Below are positions 43,541 to 52,541 of a stretch of DNA of 64,000 bases, piece by piece. Numbering within the stretch: the first letter of the stretch is position 1; each line of letters opens with the position of its first letter. This stretch comes from an uncultured Parabacteroides sp. (GTDB lineage Bacteria > Bacteroidota > Bacteroidia > Bacteroidales > Tannerellaceae): positions 7,844 to 71,843 of the forward strand of contig NZ_CABUOD010000024.1 of assembly GCF_902493135.1 (NCBI RefSeq), given 5' to 3'. The position numbers were made by a program, and so were the translations under genes. The notes beneath the pieces are model-generated. The model was not told where the DNA came from. It saw nothing but the letters and a program-made list of their open reading frames with translations, and did not search any database.

Positions 43541-46423
43541 TTAATAATCTTTCACACAGCGGACTGTAGAAACACTGTTTCCACTCAATGTTAACCAATT
43601 AAACTTTCCATCCCCACTCCATCTTGTCGTATACAAGTCTTTCTTATAAGTCAAGTCCGAATAAGTAACTGCTCCGATATTTCCAATATTGGCATTAGAA
43701 TATCCCGCAATCAACGCCAATTCTCTCTGATTCGGAATACGATAACCCTCCGGACAGGAAGAAGGCAGACTCCCTCTCCCACTATCTTTATTGTAAGATA
43801 GCGTACCGTTCTTCAAGTCAGAAACCACAAAACTACTATGAGGATAATTCAATGTTCCACCACTATGTTCAGCATGAAAATCAATCGAAGTATATATTTC
43901 CTTTCTTAATGCGGATGGATCCACACGTGATAAATCAATACTTGTTACGATCTTGTCAAATCCGCGAGTTGGAATTACATAATCCAATACTTCCCCATCG
44001 GTAGGTGAAGTCGGAGCCGATTCTTCTTCGTTATTGTGAGCATAACCTAAATTGCGGGCACAACGCACATAAAATCCATAATATTTTTCAGAACCGGTAG
44101 AAACACCTTCCTCCGCCCAAAAACGAACACCATTACTGGATAAATAGTGATTTTCCAAACGATTATCTTTTGTACCATTACTACCATCTTTAATAGAACT
44201 TACAGAATTTTGTAACAATCGAGCTTCCGAAGGCAAAGCATCCTGTCCGATCCATAAACCGATATATTGGTTGGTTGCAGGCAAATACCAACGAACTTCA
44301 TATGGATCGATTTTTCCGTTACCATTCAAATCCCGATTACGCTGAAAACATGCATATTCTGCTGTCACTGTGCTTTTATTCGTATTCGTTTGATAATCGA
44401 CATAATTATTCCAACCCAAATTCCCAGCTTCTGCCAGCCATTGGAATGTATTATATCGTCCATTTGTTTTCGTATTCGTTTTATAAATCCATTTATAATA
44501 AGCATCAACCCATTTGCCTTTTTCCCAATGCCCTTCAACATAATCACCTCTTTTAGGATACATACGCCCATCTTCACATTTCGTCTCGATACCCCATGCC
44601 GTAGGTAGAACACTTTCAGAAAGTTCCTTGTTATAAATGGTCTTGATCGAACGCTGATTGATCATAATATTTGATTTAGTCAAACTGCTTTGTTCGTCCA
44701 AACTGTATTTCGTATCGCACAATATATGCATCTGGCGGTTATCGCAATTCACAAAATCTCTCCATTGAGCAGTACTGCTACTCGCCGGTTCCTTATCATA
44801 ATAAAATTCATTGACGAATACAGTATAAGTGACTGTACCATCTGCATCCCAAAAATCATTATCATTACGATGAGTATATAGATCGCGCAACAACTGCTTA
44901 ATATCCCTTAGGCACCTCTGATCATCCGAGTTATTATACGAGGAATTATCCGTGTGGCTCTTAACAGATGTATAATCGGCAAAAGTCTTTACTTCTGATG
45001 GATTTTTTACAAATTCGACCCATTGATAATCATTCAGATTATCAATCACTACCTCTCCATTCTCTTTATCAATCTTAAACTGCCCGCTTGTCGAAGTCGG
45101 TTTTTCATAAGGTGTCCTCACCATTACCGACAAATTAGAAATTGCATCCTTTTTGAAAGTAACGGTTTTTACTTCATAGTGTGCATCCAACAACAGATTC
45201 TGGTCGGAAATAATAACATCGCCTTCGCTTCCCGGTTGTTTTTCCTCAAAATTTTTGCCATCTTCACTCGATGTTACTTCAAGAATAATATTTTGGACAT
45301 CCTTGACTTTGACAGTGTAAGTATAGAACAGATTCCGTTCGCTGTTAAAATCGGAAGCAACCTTATTCACATAACCTAAATGAATTGTGTAGCGGACATC
45401 GGCACTCAATTTAATTTCTCCATTGGACTTATATTCATAATAAGTACCTCTTAATACCACATAAGTCGAGAGCGGATCTGCATTGAAAAACGGATCTTCA
45501 GGACGACCTCCTTTGTCTTTTTTATGTTCACGCTCAGCATAGTCGTCAATCGGATTCAATGCCGCTTTACGATTCTCCAACATATAAAAAGTAAAACTAC
45601 CGCCCAAATACTTTTGAGCTTCAAGATTCAGAATTTCAAACTTCGCTTCCGGAGTCTCGAAGAAATCATCAGCTACCGTAGCGGCATCGGTAGTTTGCTC
45701 TATAATATTGCTTTTTTTCGGCACATTTACAATCTTCCAATCACGAGGGATAAACTCTTTATTTGTCTTATCATATAATTGAATGTCAAATTTTATCTTC
45801 GAATCCAGATGCCTTAACCAGATTTTACCTGCTGTCAATGTTATTTTATCTCCTTCCGTAGTTGGTCTCGGAATAACGCATAAACCTAAGCTGGTAGTTG
45901 CAGAAGAAGAACTTTCTCCCCAATAGCCGCTCATGACAAAACCTTTCGTAGAAGGACGCTGAATAAGATCACCATTCAACGAGGCTGCTATTTCTTTCAA
46001 ATCATCAAATTCGTCAACAGCGGAATAATCGATTCCGGTGATATTATCAGAATTGACATTGGCCAAAGCGACAATATATTTCTGTCCGGAAGTAATAGTA
46101 CGAGGCCACACTACACTTCCGCTATTTCCGGAACCTTCGGTTTGTGACAGGTTATTAAAATCCGCCTGATCTTCCAAAGTCTTATCCGAACGGAAAATAA
46201 AGATATGAAGATCATTTACCTTGTTTTCCGCAACTGTTCCCATGTCGGCTTTTGTCTCTACCTTGTCGAATGCAAAAGAAGACACATTCAAAACTACAGA
46301 GACAGGGACACCTTCGACTACATCATCTTTCTTGATCAAATCTTCATCCTGGCAAGCCGCAAACAACAATAAACCCCAAATAAAGAAAATGGTTTGTATG
46401 CTATATCGTTTCATATTTCTCAT
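43541..46423 (-). CDS. Large fimbrial lipoprotein, probable tip protein (DUF4906-like)
   Basis: 960 residues, far longer than its fimbrillin neighbours. The lipoprotein signal ends at Cys about 24 (LLLFAACQDED). An N-terminal FimB/Mfa-type domain carries NKVNDLHIFIFRSD and SGQKYIVALANVN. A long middle beta region follows. The C-terminal about 300 residues contain NGNGKIDPYEVRWYLPATNQ, GFYVRCARNLG, CPEGYRIPNQRELALIAGY and a final STVRCVKDY, resembling the C-type-lectin-like folds of Bacteroidota tip and FISUMP-like domains. It is last in an operon after two fimbrillin-like genes. It probably caps the fimbria and contacts ligand; exact partner unknown. Confidence 0.78.
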   Translation of the reverse strand: MRNMKRYSIQTIFFIWGLLLFAACQDEDLIKKDDVVEGVPVSVVLNVSSFAFDKVETKADMGTVAENKVNDLHIFIFRSDKTLEDQADFNNLSQTEGSGNSGSVVWPRTITSGQKYIVALANVNSDNITGIDYSAVDEFDDLKEIAASLNGDLIQRPSTKGFVMSGYWGESSSSATTSLGLCVIPRPTTEGDKITLTAGKIWLRHLDSKIKFDIQLYDKTNKEFIPRDWKIVNVPKKSNIIEQTTDAATVADDFFETPEAKFEILNLEAQKYLGGSFTFYMLENRKAALNPIDDYAEREHKKDKGGRPEDPFFNADPLSTYVVLRGTYYEYKSNGEIKLSADVRYTIHLGYVNKVASDFNSERNLFYTYTVKVKDVQNIILEVTSSEDGKNFEEKQPGSEGDVIISDQNLLLDAHYEVKTVTFKKDAISNLSVMVRTPYEKPTSTSGQFKIDKENGEVVIDNLNDYQWVEFVKNPSEVKTFADYTSVKSHTDNSSYNNSDDQRCLRDIKQLLRDLYTHRNDNDFWDADGTVTYTVFVNEFYYDKEPASSSTAQWRDFVNCDNRQMHILCDTKYSLDEQSSLTKSNIMINQRSIKTIYNKELSESVLPTAWGIETKCEDGRMYPKRGDYVEGHWEKGKWVDAYYKWIYKTNTKTNGRYNTFQWLAEAGNLGWNNYVDYQTNTNKSTVTAEYACFQRNRDLNGNGKIDPYEVRWYLPATNQYIGLWIGQDALPSEARLLQNSVSSIKDGSNGTKDNRLENHYLSSNGVRFWAEEGVSTGSEKYYGFYVRCARNLGYAHNNEEESAPTSPTDGEVLDYVIPTRGFDKIVTSIDLSRVDPSALRKEIYTSIDFHAEHSGGTLNYPHSSFVVSDLKNGTLSYNKDSGRGSLPSSCPEGYRIPNQRELALIAGYSNANIGNIGAVTYSDLTYKKDLYTTRWSGDGKFNWLTLSGNSVSTVRCVKDY

Positions 46424-46466
46424 TTTTTTAATTCACATTCATTCTTGAAATTACATCTCTATACGC

Positions 46467-48029
46467 TTATTCAAATGGATCTGGATTTACAGTCACTTGT
46501 TTCATGTCTATCACTTCCCATTCAATTTCAGGAGAGACATCGAAAGAAGGACTATATGTCCCTTTCACTTGATAAACATGGCCTTTCGTTATTGTTGATC
46601 CTGGAATTGTCAATGAATAGGTCTTTGTATTATTCAGATCGCCGGTTCCTGCTTCTGTGCGTATAGGCGTTCCAGTTCCTTCATCAATAACTCTACCGCC
46701 TTTCGAAACTTTAAGCCATGCATCAACAGGGAATTTCTCCGGTTGCCCCGCCCAATCATAAGCATAATGCTGAGTGGGTTCATTTATCCATCTTCCCCGA
46801 TAAATCTTATAACCGTATTGTCTGTATTTCTTACGATACACATTCTTGCTTTCCCCAGTACCTACTACTACACTCAAAATGAGATCATTCTCACCAGGTT
46901 CGTAAGTATAAAACCGTGTATTAAAGGATGACATTGTAAGAGCCTGATATTTTGTATTTTCTGGCCTTTCTTTACTCCATATTGCAATATCCGATTCTTT
47001 ATTCAATCCTGCTAACGTTGTTTTACCTGTCAGAAGTCCTGTTACAGGAACTTTAACATCACAATCGACATCACGTCCATAAGCTACAATCTTGAAATCT
47101 GTGAGATAATCATTATAATCTCTTTTACCGTCTTCTTTCACCTTTGCACGAAAATAAAGAACTCCCCGTTCAGGTTGAAGTTTTTCATATACTTTATCAC
47201 CTTCATATACATCAGTCTTTCCATTATTGAACCACTTTTTTCCTGCATCATTCCATTGTCCTTTGGAATTCATAAGAGCAGATGCCCGTGCATACTTAGC
47301 ATCTTTAATAGTCAAATAATTACTAATCGTACTTTTTATTACCTCAAAACCAATATTATCTTCAATTTCGTTTTCATCGGTTATATCATACATCTTCTCT
47401 GCCGATGCATCCTGAAAAACATATTCATGCGTAGCTTCATCTGCATCTTCCATCGAACCAGCATCTCCCGATTGTGTAAGAAGCATATCAATACCAGATG
47501 ATAGCTGAACAAGTGATAACCTGAGTTCAGTTGTTCCTTTCTCTACTGTAAAAGTTTTATAACCGACTTTTACTAACTCCTCTGCAAGAAAAGGATCTGT
47601 CACGACGCTCTCTGCCTGGTAGCCTGAAAAGTTACCCCATTTGGTATCATTAAAATCCCAAGTCGAGGGATAGTTGGCAATCACATAAACAGAAATAGAA
47701 CCTTCCGGTATATTATCAAAATGAGCTTTATACTCTGTTGATATACCCTCCGTCCCTTCTACTTTCTGTAAACCTTGCGATTGTCCATCACCATATTCAC
47801 CATGTGCGATTCGCTTACCATTCTCAAAAAGAGCCACATGATAACGTACAACATTTACTTCTTCATAATATGGATCTATCTCATCACCTACAGCTTTCGT
47901 TTCTCCTCCTCCGACAGACAACGCTATTGAAAGTCCTACACGTTCTTTATTATCGACAGCCATTTCTGAGGTACAAGCTGCCATTCCTACAACCGCAGCT
48001 AAACAACCTATTAAACTCCTTATCTTCAT
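46467..48029 (-). CDS. Mfa-like minor fimbrial lipoprotein
   Basis: 520 residues with a lipoprotein signal (CLAAVVGMAACTSE, Cys about 19), then a GGGETKAVGDE stretch where a trypsin/gingipain-like protease site could lie, and a first domain with NVVRYHVALFENGKRIA and ISVYVIANYPSTWDF, the core pattern of FimA/Mfa-type subunits. The second domain ends PGSTITKGHVYQVKGTYS and SPEIEWEVIDMKQVTVNPD. It is between a fimbrillin (25 bp upstream) and the large tip-like protein, a position typical of Mfa3/Mfa4-type accessory subunits. Confidence 0.75.
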   Translation of the reverse strand: MKIRSLIGCLAAVVGMAACTSEMAVDNKERVGLSIALSVGGGETKAVGDEIDPYYEEVNVVRYHVALFENGKRIAHGEYGDGQSQGLQKVEGTEGISTEYKAHFDNIPEGSISVYVIANYPSTWDFNDTKWGNFSGYQAESVVTDPFLAEELVKVGYKTFTVEKGTTELRLSLVQLSSGIDMLLTQSGDAGSMEDADEATHEYVFQDASAEKMYDITDENEIEDNIGFEVIKSTISNYLTIKDAKYARASALMNSKGQWNDAGKKWFNNGKTDVYEGDKVYEKLQPERGVLYFRAKVKEDGKRDYNDYLTDFKIVAYGRDVDCDVKVPVTGLLTGKTTLAGLNKESDIAIWSKERPENTKYQALTMSSFNTRFYTYEPGENDLILSVVVGTGESKNVYRKKYRQYGYKIYRGRWINEPTQHYAYDWAGQPEKFPVDAWLKVSKGGRVIDEGTGTPIRTEAGTGDLNNTKTYSLTIPGSTITKGHVYQVKGTYSPSFDVSPEIEWEVIDMKQVTVNPDPFE

Positions 48030-48054
48030 AATATATTAATTTTACCCGTTTACA

Positions 48055-49191
48055 TTAATTTCTATTCGCAGTCAAATTACCATCAACTAATACACCTCCG
48101 TCAATCCATTTGTCGATAGAAAAGATCACATCCAGATCTACTTGTTCAGGTCTCACTGATGCAGTCAAGTTAATCCGGTAAATATAGCCAGCTTCTACAG
48201 CCTTCAGATTATCGTTTTTTCCTTCAATTACGATTTTCTTTGTACGAAGTTGAGATTGAACTCCAATCTTATAAGAAATTTCCAAATACATTTCTTTATC
48301 ATCTTCCACGTTTGAATAATCGTATGCAAATGTCCGGAAAAATACATTATTATTAGCTAAAATATTTTTCCCTACGCTTGAAGAACATTCAGCCTCACCA
48401 GTATTACAAGAAGGCAAACCATTGCGAAAGTTCCAATCAGATGGCTCTGCAAGAACCGGGCCGATAACGGCTCCATCTACTCGGCCTCTTGTATTTATGT
48501 TACACAACTTCACTCCCATCAATGTTACGTCTACATTATCAGAACCGATTTGCTTCTTAACATTAAACGAAGCAAGTTCTACACGTGCATAGGCTTGTTT
48601 CACTGCAACATTCACGGCATACGAATGTGCTAAAACGCCATCAGTACCGTTAATCTTTTCATAACCCGGATATTCAGATCCGTCAGCAAAGATCCATGTA
48701 ATATTGGATTCACCGAACTTGGCACAATCAGCCAAATTAGTAGAAGCAGCTTTCACTTGTGTCCCTGTAGTGTAATTAGATACAGTTGAAGCAGTGATGT
48801 TAGAATTGGCTATAACCATTAATTTTAAGGTATTCACTTTTTTTGTAAGGAAACCAAAATCGGCTTTAGGAGTACAAACGTTACCAGACTGCGAGAAATC
48901 TCCATCAGCTTTGTTCAATAAAGCATAATCAATAACATTGTCTCCATTTAACAAAAAGATGACAATGTTATTAACTTCTTGATCTACTGTATTATCTGTT
49001 CCTGCATCAGTTACAGATTTTGTTGTTAAGCCATTCATATCCAACTGGAAAGAGACCAACGCTTCCTTAGAAGTACTTGTAGAACTGTTTATTTCTTTAG
49101 AGATGTCATTCATCACTGTCTCATCGTCCATCGAGCAGGATGCCATTGCTGCCAAGAAGCAAAAAAACGATAGTATATTCTTTAGTTTCAT
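48055..49191 (-). CDS. Fimbrillin family (FimA/Mfa1-like) lipoprotein
   Basis: 378 residues. Lipoprotein signal (FFCFLAAMASCSMDD, Cys about 19), followed by LVSFQLDMNGLTTKSVTDAG, where cleavage after the Lys-rich site would free the donor strand, and VNNIVIFLLNGDNVIDYALL. Later, TLKLMVIANSN and VKQAYARVELASFNV mark the two-domain transthyretin-like fold. The end, GVLVDGNLTANRN, lacks a long extension. It is the first gene of a three-gene unit with its own motif-containing promoter (49226-49287). Confidence 0.85.
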   Translation of the reverse strand: MKLKNILSFFCFLAAMASCSMDDETVMNDISKEINSSTSTSKEALVSFQLDMNGLTTKSVTDAGTDNTVDQEVNNIVIFLLNGDNVIDYALLNKADGDFSQSGNVCTPKADFGFLTKKVNTLKLMVIANSNITASTVSNYTTGTQVKAASTNLADCAKFGESNITWIFADGSEYPGYEKINGTDGVLAHSYAVNVAVKQAYARVELASFNVKKQIGSDNVDVTLMGVKLCNINTRGRVDGAVIGPVLAEPSDWNFRNGLPSCNTGEAECSSSVGKNILANNNVFFRTFAYDYSNVEDDKEMYLEISYKIGVQSQLRTKKIVIEGKNDNLKAVEAGYIYRINLTASVRPEQVDLDVIFSIDKWIDGGVLVDGNLTANRN

Positions 49192-49225
49192 AACCCTAAT
49201 ATTTTTTCCATTTAACTTACGAAGG

Positions 49226-49287
49226 CAAAAGTAGGGGGAATATCAAGAGGGGGCGATAGGCGAAACTTTCAAGATTAATAGGTAAAA
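49226..49287 (-). promoter_or_regulatory. Fimbrial-type promoter: -7 TACTTTTG with upstream 29-bp motif
   Basis: The -7 box is the complement of 49226-49233. The element at 49259-49287 (sense strand begins TTTTACCTATTAATCTTGAA) is 25 bp upstream. It matches the element at 58077-58105 in 23 of 29 positions, with identical spacing to the -7 box. No -33 TTTG is found. This suggests activation by a dedicated regulator. Confidence 0.7.
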
Positions 49288-49480
49288 ATACCAGAGGAAA
49301 GATTGAGAGGCGTACCCTTTAAATGCGATAGAAATAACTACAAAACAGGTGATTCTGATAGGAAAGAAGGCGAAAAGGAGAGATTTACGGATTTTAATAG
49401 AATTACCGTTATTTATGAAAGGTTTGGCTATGCAATAGTATCGTGGGGATTAATAGAAATGTCAGAAGATTGGCTGAAAA

Positions 49481-50143
49481 TTAAAACAGAGCCTGTAGCC
49501 CGTCAGCCATAAGAGCGGACAAGATAGCGGCTAAGATGACCAAAAAGAGCCATAAAACACAACGGCTTGCGAATACAAGCGCTGCCTTAAAGCGTTCTTT
49601 ACGAATATGCCCGGCCTGCCTGTCAAACAAGATTTCCAATTTCCGGTATTGTAAATAGCTTTCTTCAAACAATTTCATCGATTTTTCCGTGTCCTTCGAC
49701 TCTTCTATTTTAGCCGTAAAAACTGCCTTTACCGCATACCTCTTCAAATCACGGTAAGAAGTCCATTCCGTACCAGAACCCATTTTTAATGGATCCATAT
49801 ACTTCATTTTCTTTTCATATCTTTTCACCGTATCCGACAAAGAAGCATTCAGTTGTTTAAAACAATCCAGAATCAGACGCCGGATGTGACCCTCCGCCTT
49901 ATCTATTTCTTTCTTCTGCCTCTCGATTTCTTTATGCTTCATCTCCGGATCATTTAAATCGATGGAACAATCATAATAGCAACGGGCTATATGATCGTTA
50001 AAAGCCCTGATTTCATTTTGCAAAGCGTGACTTATTTTGCCCGAACGCACCTCGACTTCGATTAGCAGCGGCTTGACCACCTCATTGTAGCTTTGGTACA
50101 AACCTTTCACACGCTCCCGATCTTTTTTTTCTAAAATCAACAT
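49481..50143 (-). CDS. Unknown helical protein with C-terminal membrane helix (paralogue A)
   Basis: 220 residues, no family recognised. It is largely alpha-helical and charged, with coiled-coil propensity around 60-140. A single hydrophobic segment near the end (about 189-210, CVLWLFLVILAAILSALMA) would anchor it with most of the protein in the cytoplasm. The N-terminal part, LYQSYNEVVKPLLIEVEVRS, clearly resembles that of the upstream gene (LYNKEIKPLVAEIEARF), so the two are paralogues. It lies 5 bp after that gene. Its insertion between fimbrial genes is unexplained. Confidence 0.75.
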   Translation of the reverse strand: MLILEKKDRERVKGLYQSYNEVVKPLLIEVEVRSGKISHALQNEIRAFNDHIARCYYDCSIDLNDPEMKHKEIERQKKEIDKAEGHIRRLILDCFKQLNASLSDTVKRYEKKMKYMDPLKMGSGTEWTSYRDLKRYAVKAVFTAKIEESKDTEKSMKLFEESYLQYRKLEILFDRQAGHIRKERFKAALVFASRCVLWLFLVILAAILSALMADGLQALF

Positions 50144-50148
50144 AAGCC

Positions 50149-50796
50149 CTATTTATTTAGAATTGAAAAAAGATAAGATTTAACCTCGCTTGGATAAAAA
50201 AAGGAAACGACAGCGGATATCAATATAGGAAATATCCAAATAAAAAGTTTACTTTTGAAAGATAAATGATACATGGAAACGGCGCGATTCACTTCGCAAC
50301 TTTTAAGATTGAGGAAATCCTCCAACTTTATATAATCTTGATAAGCATCCTGATATAAAGTCAAAGCCTCGGTGGCAGAGAGCCACCTCTCCCTCTCCTT
50401 TGCTAACATCAATTTGGATTCTGCTGATTTCTTCATCCTTGTATATTCCTTGAAGAAAGAGCCGTCATTGATAGCATTCAAATCTACATTCCGGGTTTGT
50501 TCTTCAAAAAGCTCTATCACCAAAACTAATGCTGCATTCAAATATACATACAAATATAATTTGAGCTGTGTCAGGTGCTTCAAAGCCAACTCTATCGATT
50601 CGTCATATTCTTTTTCGGTAACGGATTCACGATACCCATTCGCCATATAATCATTAAAGAAAAAAATTTCCGCCAACAAAGGTTCTGGAAATTCTTCAAA
50701 CCGAGCTTCTATTTCAGCTACTAACGGTTTGATTTCTTTATTATATAATGTATACAGTGCTTCTCTCTGGCGTTCTATTTCATTTTCAGGTATCAA
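50149..50796 (-). CDS. Unknown helical protein with C-terminal membrane helices (paralogue B)
   Basis: 215 residues, no family recognised. Helical N-terminal region with the shared pattern LYNKEIKPLVAEIEARF and EIFFFNDYMANGY (about 43-55; the paralogue has EIRAFNDHIARCY). A hydrophobic C-terminal end (about 186-212, FIWIFPILISAVVSFFYP) forms one membrane anchor. It starts 2 bp after the small first gene and ends 5 bp before paralogue A. Possible roles include membrane effector, chemosensory-like scaffold or abortive-infection protein; nothing in the sequence decides. Confidence 0.75.
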   Translation of the reverse strand: MIPENEIERQREALYTLYNKEIKPLVAEIEARFEEFPEPLLAEIFFFNDYMANGYRESVTEKEYDESIELALKHLTQLKLYLYVYLNAALVLVIELFEEQTRNVDLNAINDGSFFKEYTRMKKSAESKLMLAKERERWLSATEALTLYQDAYQDYIKLEDFLNLKSCEVNRAVSMYHLSFKSKLFIWIFPILISAVVSFFYPSEVKSYLFSILNK

Positions 50797-50798
50797 AG

Positions 50799-51044
50799 CT
50801 ACTTCAGATATTTACAAATGATCCGTCTAACGTCCTCCAAACTCAAAATCCTTCCTAAATACAGATATACAGAACCTCTCGGAGAAAGATGTTTTGTTCC
50901 CTTATGACTGAACTTCTTCTTATTTATAGCTGATATGGATCCGATAATATCAGAGATAGGCCTTGTGGTCAATGCATTATAATCCAACCCTGTAGATTCA
51001 TGCAGAAGTTCTTTAGTCTCTATACTTAATTTAAAGTCAGTCAT
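50799..51044 (-). CDS. Small unknown soluble protein, first gene of a three-gene operon
   Basis: 81 residues, no family recognised. Soluble, basic in the middle (INKKKFSHKGTKHLSPRGS) and helical at the end (LSLEDVRRIICKYLK). It has no signal peptide. Placed directly behind a consensus promoter and tightly coupled to two membrane-anchored paralogues, it could be a regulator, antitoxin or partner of them. The segment from residue 23 (LTTRPISDIIGSISAINK) shows no clear HTH. Confidence 0.7.
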   Translation of the reverse strand: MTDFKLSIETKELLHESTGLDYNALTTRPISDIIGSISAINKKKFSHKGTKHLSPRGSVYLYLGRILSLEDVRRIICKYLK

Positions 51045-51069
51045 TTTTTATCTGTTACAATTTGGGGAA

Positions 51070-51101
51070 CAAAGATACGCTTATTTCTTTATGCTCACAA
51101 A
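51070..51101 (-). promoter_or_regulatory. Promoter of the three-gene operon (TTTG-N20-TATCTTTG)
   Basis: On the minus strand the -33 TTTG (51098-51101) and the -7 TATCTTTG (51070-51077) are 20 bp apart. This consensus promoter contrasts with the neighbouring fimbrial promoters, which lack a -33 box, so the operon is under separate, probably constitutive, control. Confidence 0.7.
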
Positions 51102-51179
51102 TATAACGCATAATTCCTTAAAGTGTTTCATAATAAAGTGCTTAATATTCCAAATATGATATTATTTAAATCTGCTACA

Positions 51180-51214
51180 CAAAAAAACAGGCAACCCGTG
51201 TGAATGGATTGCCT
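51180..51214 (-). terminator. Intrinsic terminator after the 51241-52494 fimbrillin gene
   Basis: Stem AGGCAACCC/GGATTGCCT (arms 51189-51197 and 51206-51214) followed on the minus strand by seven T. It closes the 56042-51241 fimbrial unit just before the three-gene operon promoter. Confidence 0.75.
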
Positions 51215-51240
51215 GTTCCCTATTTAAACCTGTAGGCTAA

Positions 51241-52494
51241 TTAATTCGCATCTTCTTCATTCTGTTCGATCACGTTCCACGGGGCAACAACGATTTTTGC
51301 GGCAACATGGGCGTTCAGCAAGATTTCATCTTCGTTAGGAGAACCTTCACCGGTGATATTAACTGTGATCTTATACATATAATTAGGTAACACCTTCTTT
51401 TCACCTTCCCTATTTAAAACAACATGGAAGTGACGTGTTTGAGCTGTTGCAGAGCTATTAAGTTTGAAATCACCTTCCAAAATCAAACGGGTTTCGTAGT
51501 TTTGTGTAATACCATCACCTGCTGCTTTTTTAGTTCCATTATAAGCAAATGCATAAAATACAGGTTTATCTGTATTAAAAGTATGTCCATTTGCAGACAC
51601 CATAGAAAGATGGGTAATATTCAAATCTTTCGCCAATTCATTTTTAACATTATTATCATTATCAGGTATGATCAAATACTGTTTTACTTCCCAAGAAGCA
51701 GATTGGAAACCTTTCCATAAAGCGGCTGCATTCTCCTCTCCGATACTGCCTAAAGGAGAAGTCGAAGGAACATTTGCCAAGAAGACCTTTTTCAAATCGA
51801 AAGTTGCATCTTTATAATTACCACCAGCAAAATTAACAGAGACTTTTTCCAACTGTACCCGAGCCACCAAACGCTCCAAAACAACAGCGTTAGTAGAAGC
51901 AGTTCCCTGAGTTACAGCAACAACAGTTTCTCCTGTAGCATTATTTATCCAGTTCTCAGTATGATTTTCACCTAAAGGTTTCACTCCTGAGAATTTCACC
52001 TTCTTTACCATCGGCAAGAAACAGGTTCCTGCAGCCATTTTGGAACGTGTATAGTTATCGATCGTAAGCGTCTTTTGTTCTTCAAATGCTGCTAATGTAG
52101 CGACAGTCGAAACATTCACATTTGCAACCAATACGGCTGTAAACGTTTCGTTAGAGGCACTCACACCATCAGAAGAAGCGACCTTGATGGTAATACATTT
52201 AATCTTATCAATAGACTCAGTAACACCTTCCTTCCGTATAGTATCGCCACGTCCGACCAACTTACCACTCTCATCAAAGATCAGGGCTGTAAGTTGATTC
52301 ACTAATTTTTCATTTTCTTCACCTCCATCTGCTTCAACTTCGTGTCCATTAGCTTTTGTCATAACCTCAGTTGTTACACCAAATGACACCAATGCATCAA
52401 CGGGAGCAGCCGGGCCATTCGCATCGTCGTCCTTCGAACAGCTTGCCATCGTGCAAACTGCCAAACCTGCTAAAAAAATATTCCGTAGTTTCAT
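51241..52494 (-). CDS. Fimbrillin family lipoprotein
   Basis: 417 residues. Lipoprotein signal LAGLAVCTMASCSKDDD (Cys about 19), then ALVSFGVTTEVMTKANGHEV with a basic cleavage-type site, and LVNQLTALIFDESGKLVG, a common Mfa1/FimA strand pattern. AVVLERLVARVQLEKVSVNF marks the domain junction and IVVAPWNVIEQNEEDAN the end; PWNVI/DWNVI endings occur in several subunits of this cluster. It is the last gene of the unit that starts at 56042. Confidence 0.83.
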   Translation of the reverse strand: MKLRNIFLAGLAVCTMASCSKDDDANGPAAPVDALVSFGVTTEVMTKANGHEVEADGGEENEKLVNQLTALIFDESGKLVGRGDTIRKEGVTESIDKIKCITIKVASSDGVSASNETFTAVLVANVNVSTVATLAAFEEQKTLTIDNYTRSKMAAGTCFLPMVKKVKFSGVKPLGENHTENWINNATGETVVAVTQGTASTNAVVLERLVARVQLEKVSVNFAGGNYKDATFDLKKVFLANVPSTSPLGSIGEENAAALWKGFQSASWEVKQYLIIPDNDNNVKNELAKDLNITHLSMVSANGHTFNTDKPVFYAFAYNGTKKAAGDGITQNYETRLILEGDFKLNSSATAQTRHFHVVLNREGEKKVLPNYMYKITVNITGEGSPNEDEILLNAHVAAKIVVAPWNVIEQNEEDAN

Positions 52495-52541
52495 CCCTTT
52501 ATTATTTTAATCGTTTATACTTTATTTATTTTACCCTCTCG

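Noticed and set aside
49303..49512. 69-codon plus-strand ORF upstream of a fimbrillin gene
   Set aside because: It overlaps the fimbrial promoter element region and the end of the opposite-strand gene, has no promoter and no recognisable protein pattern.
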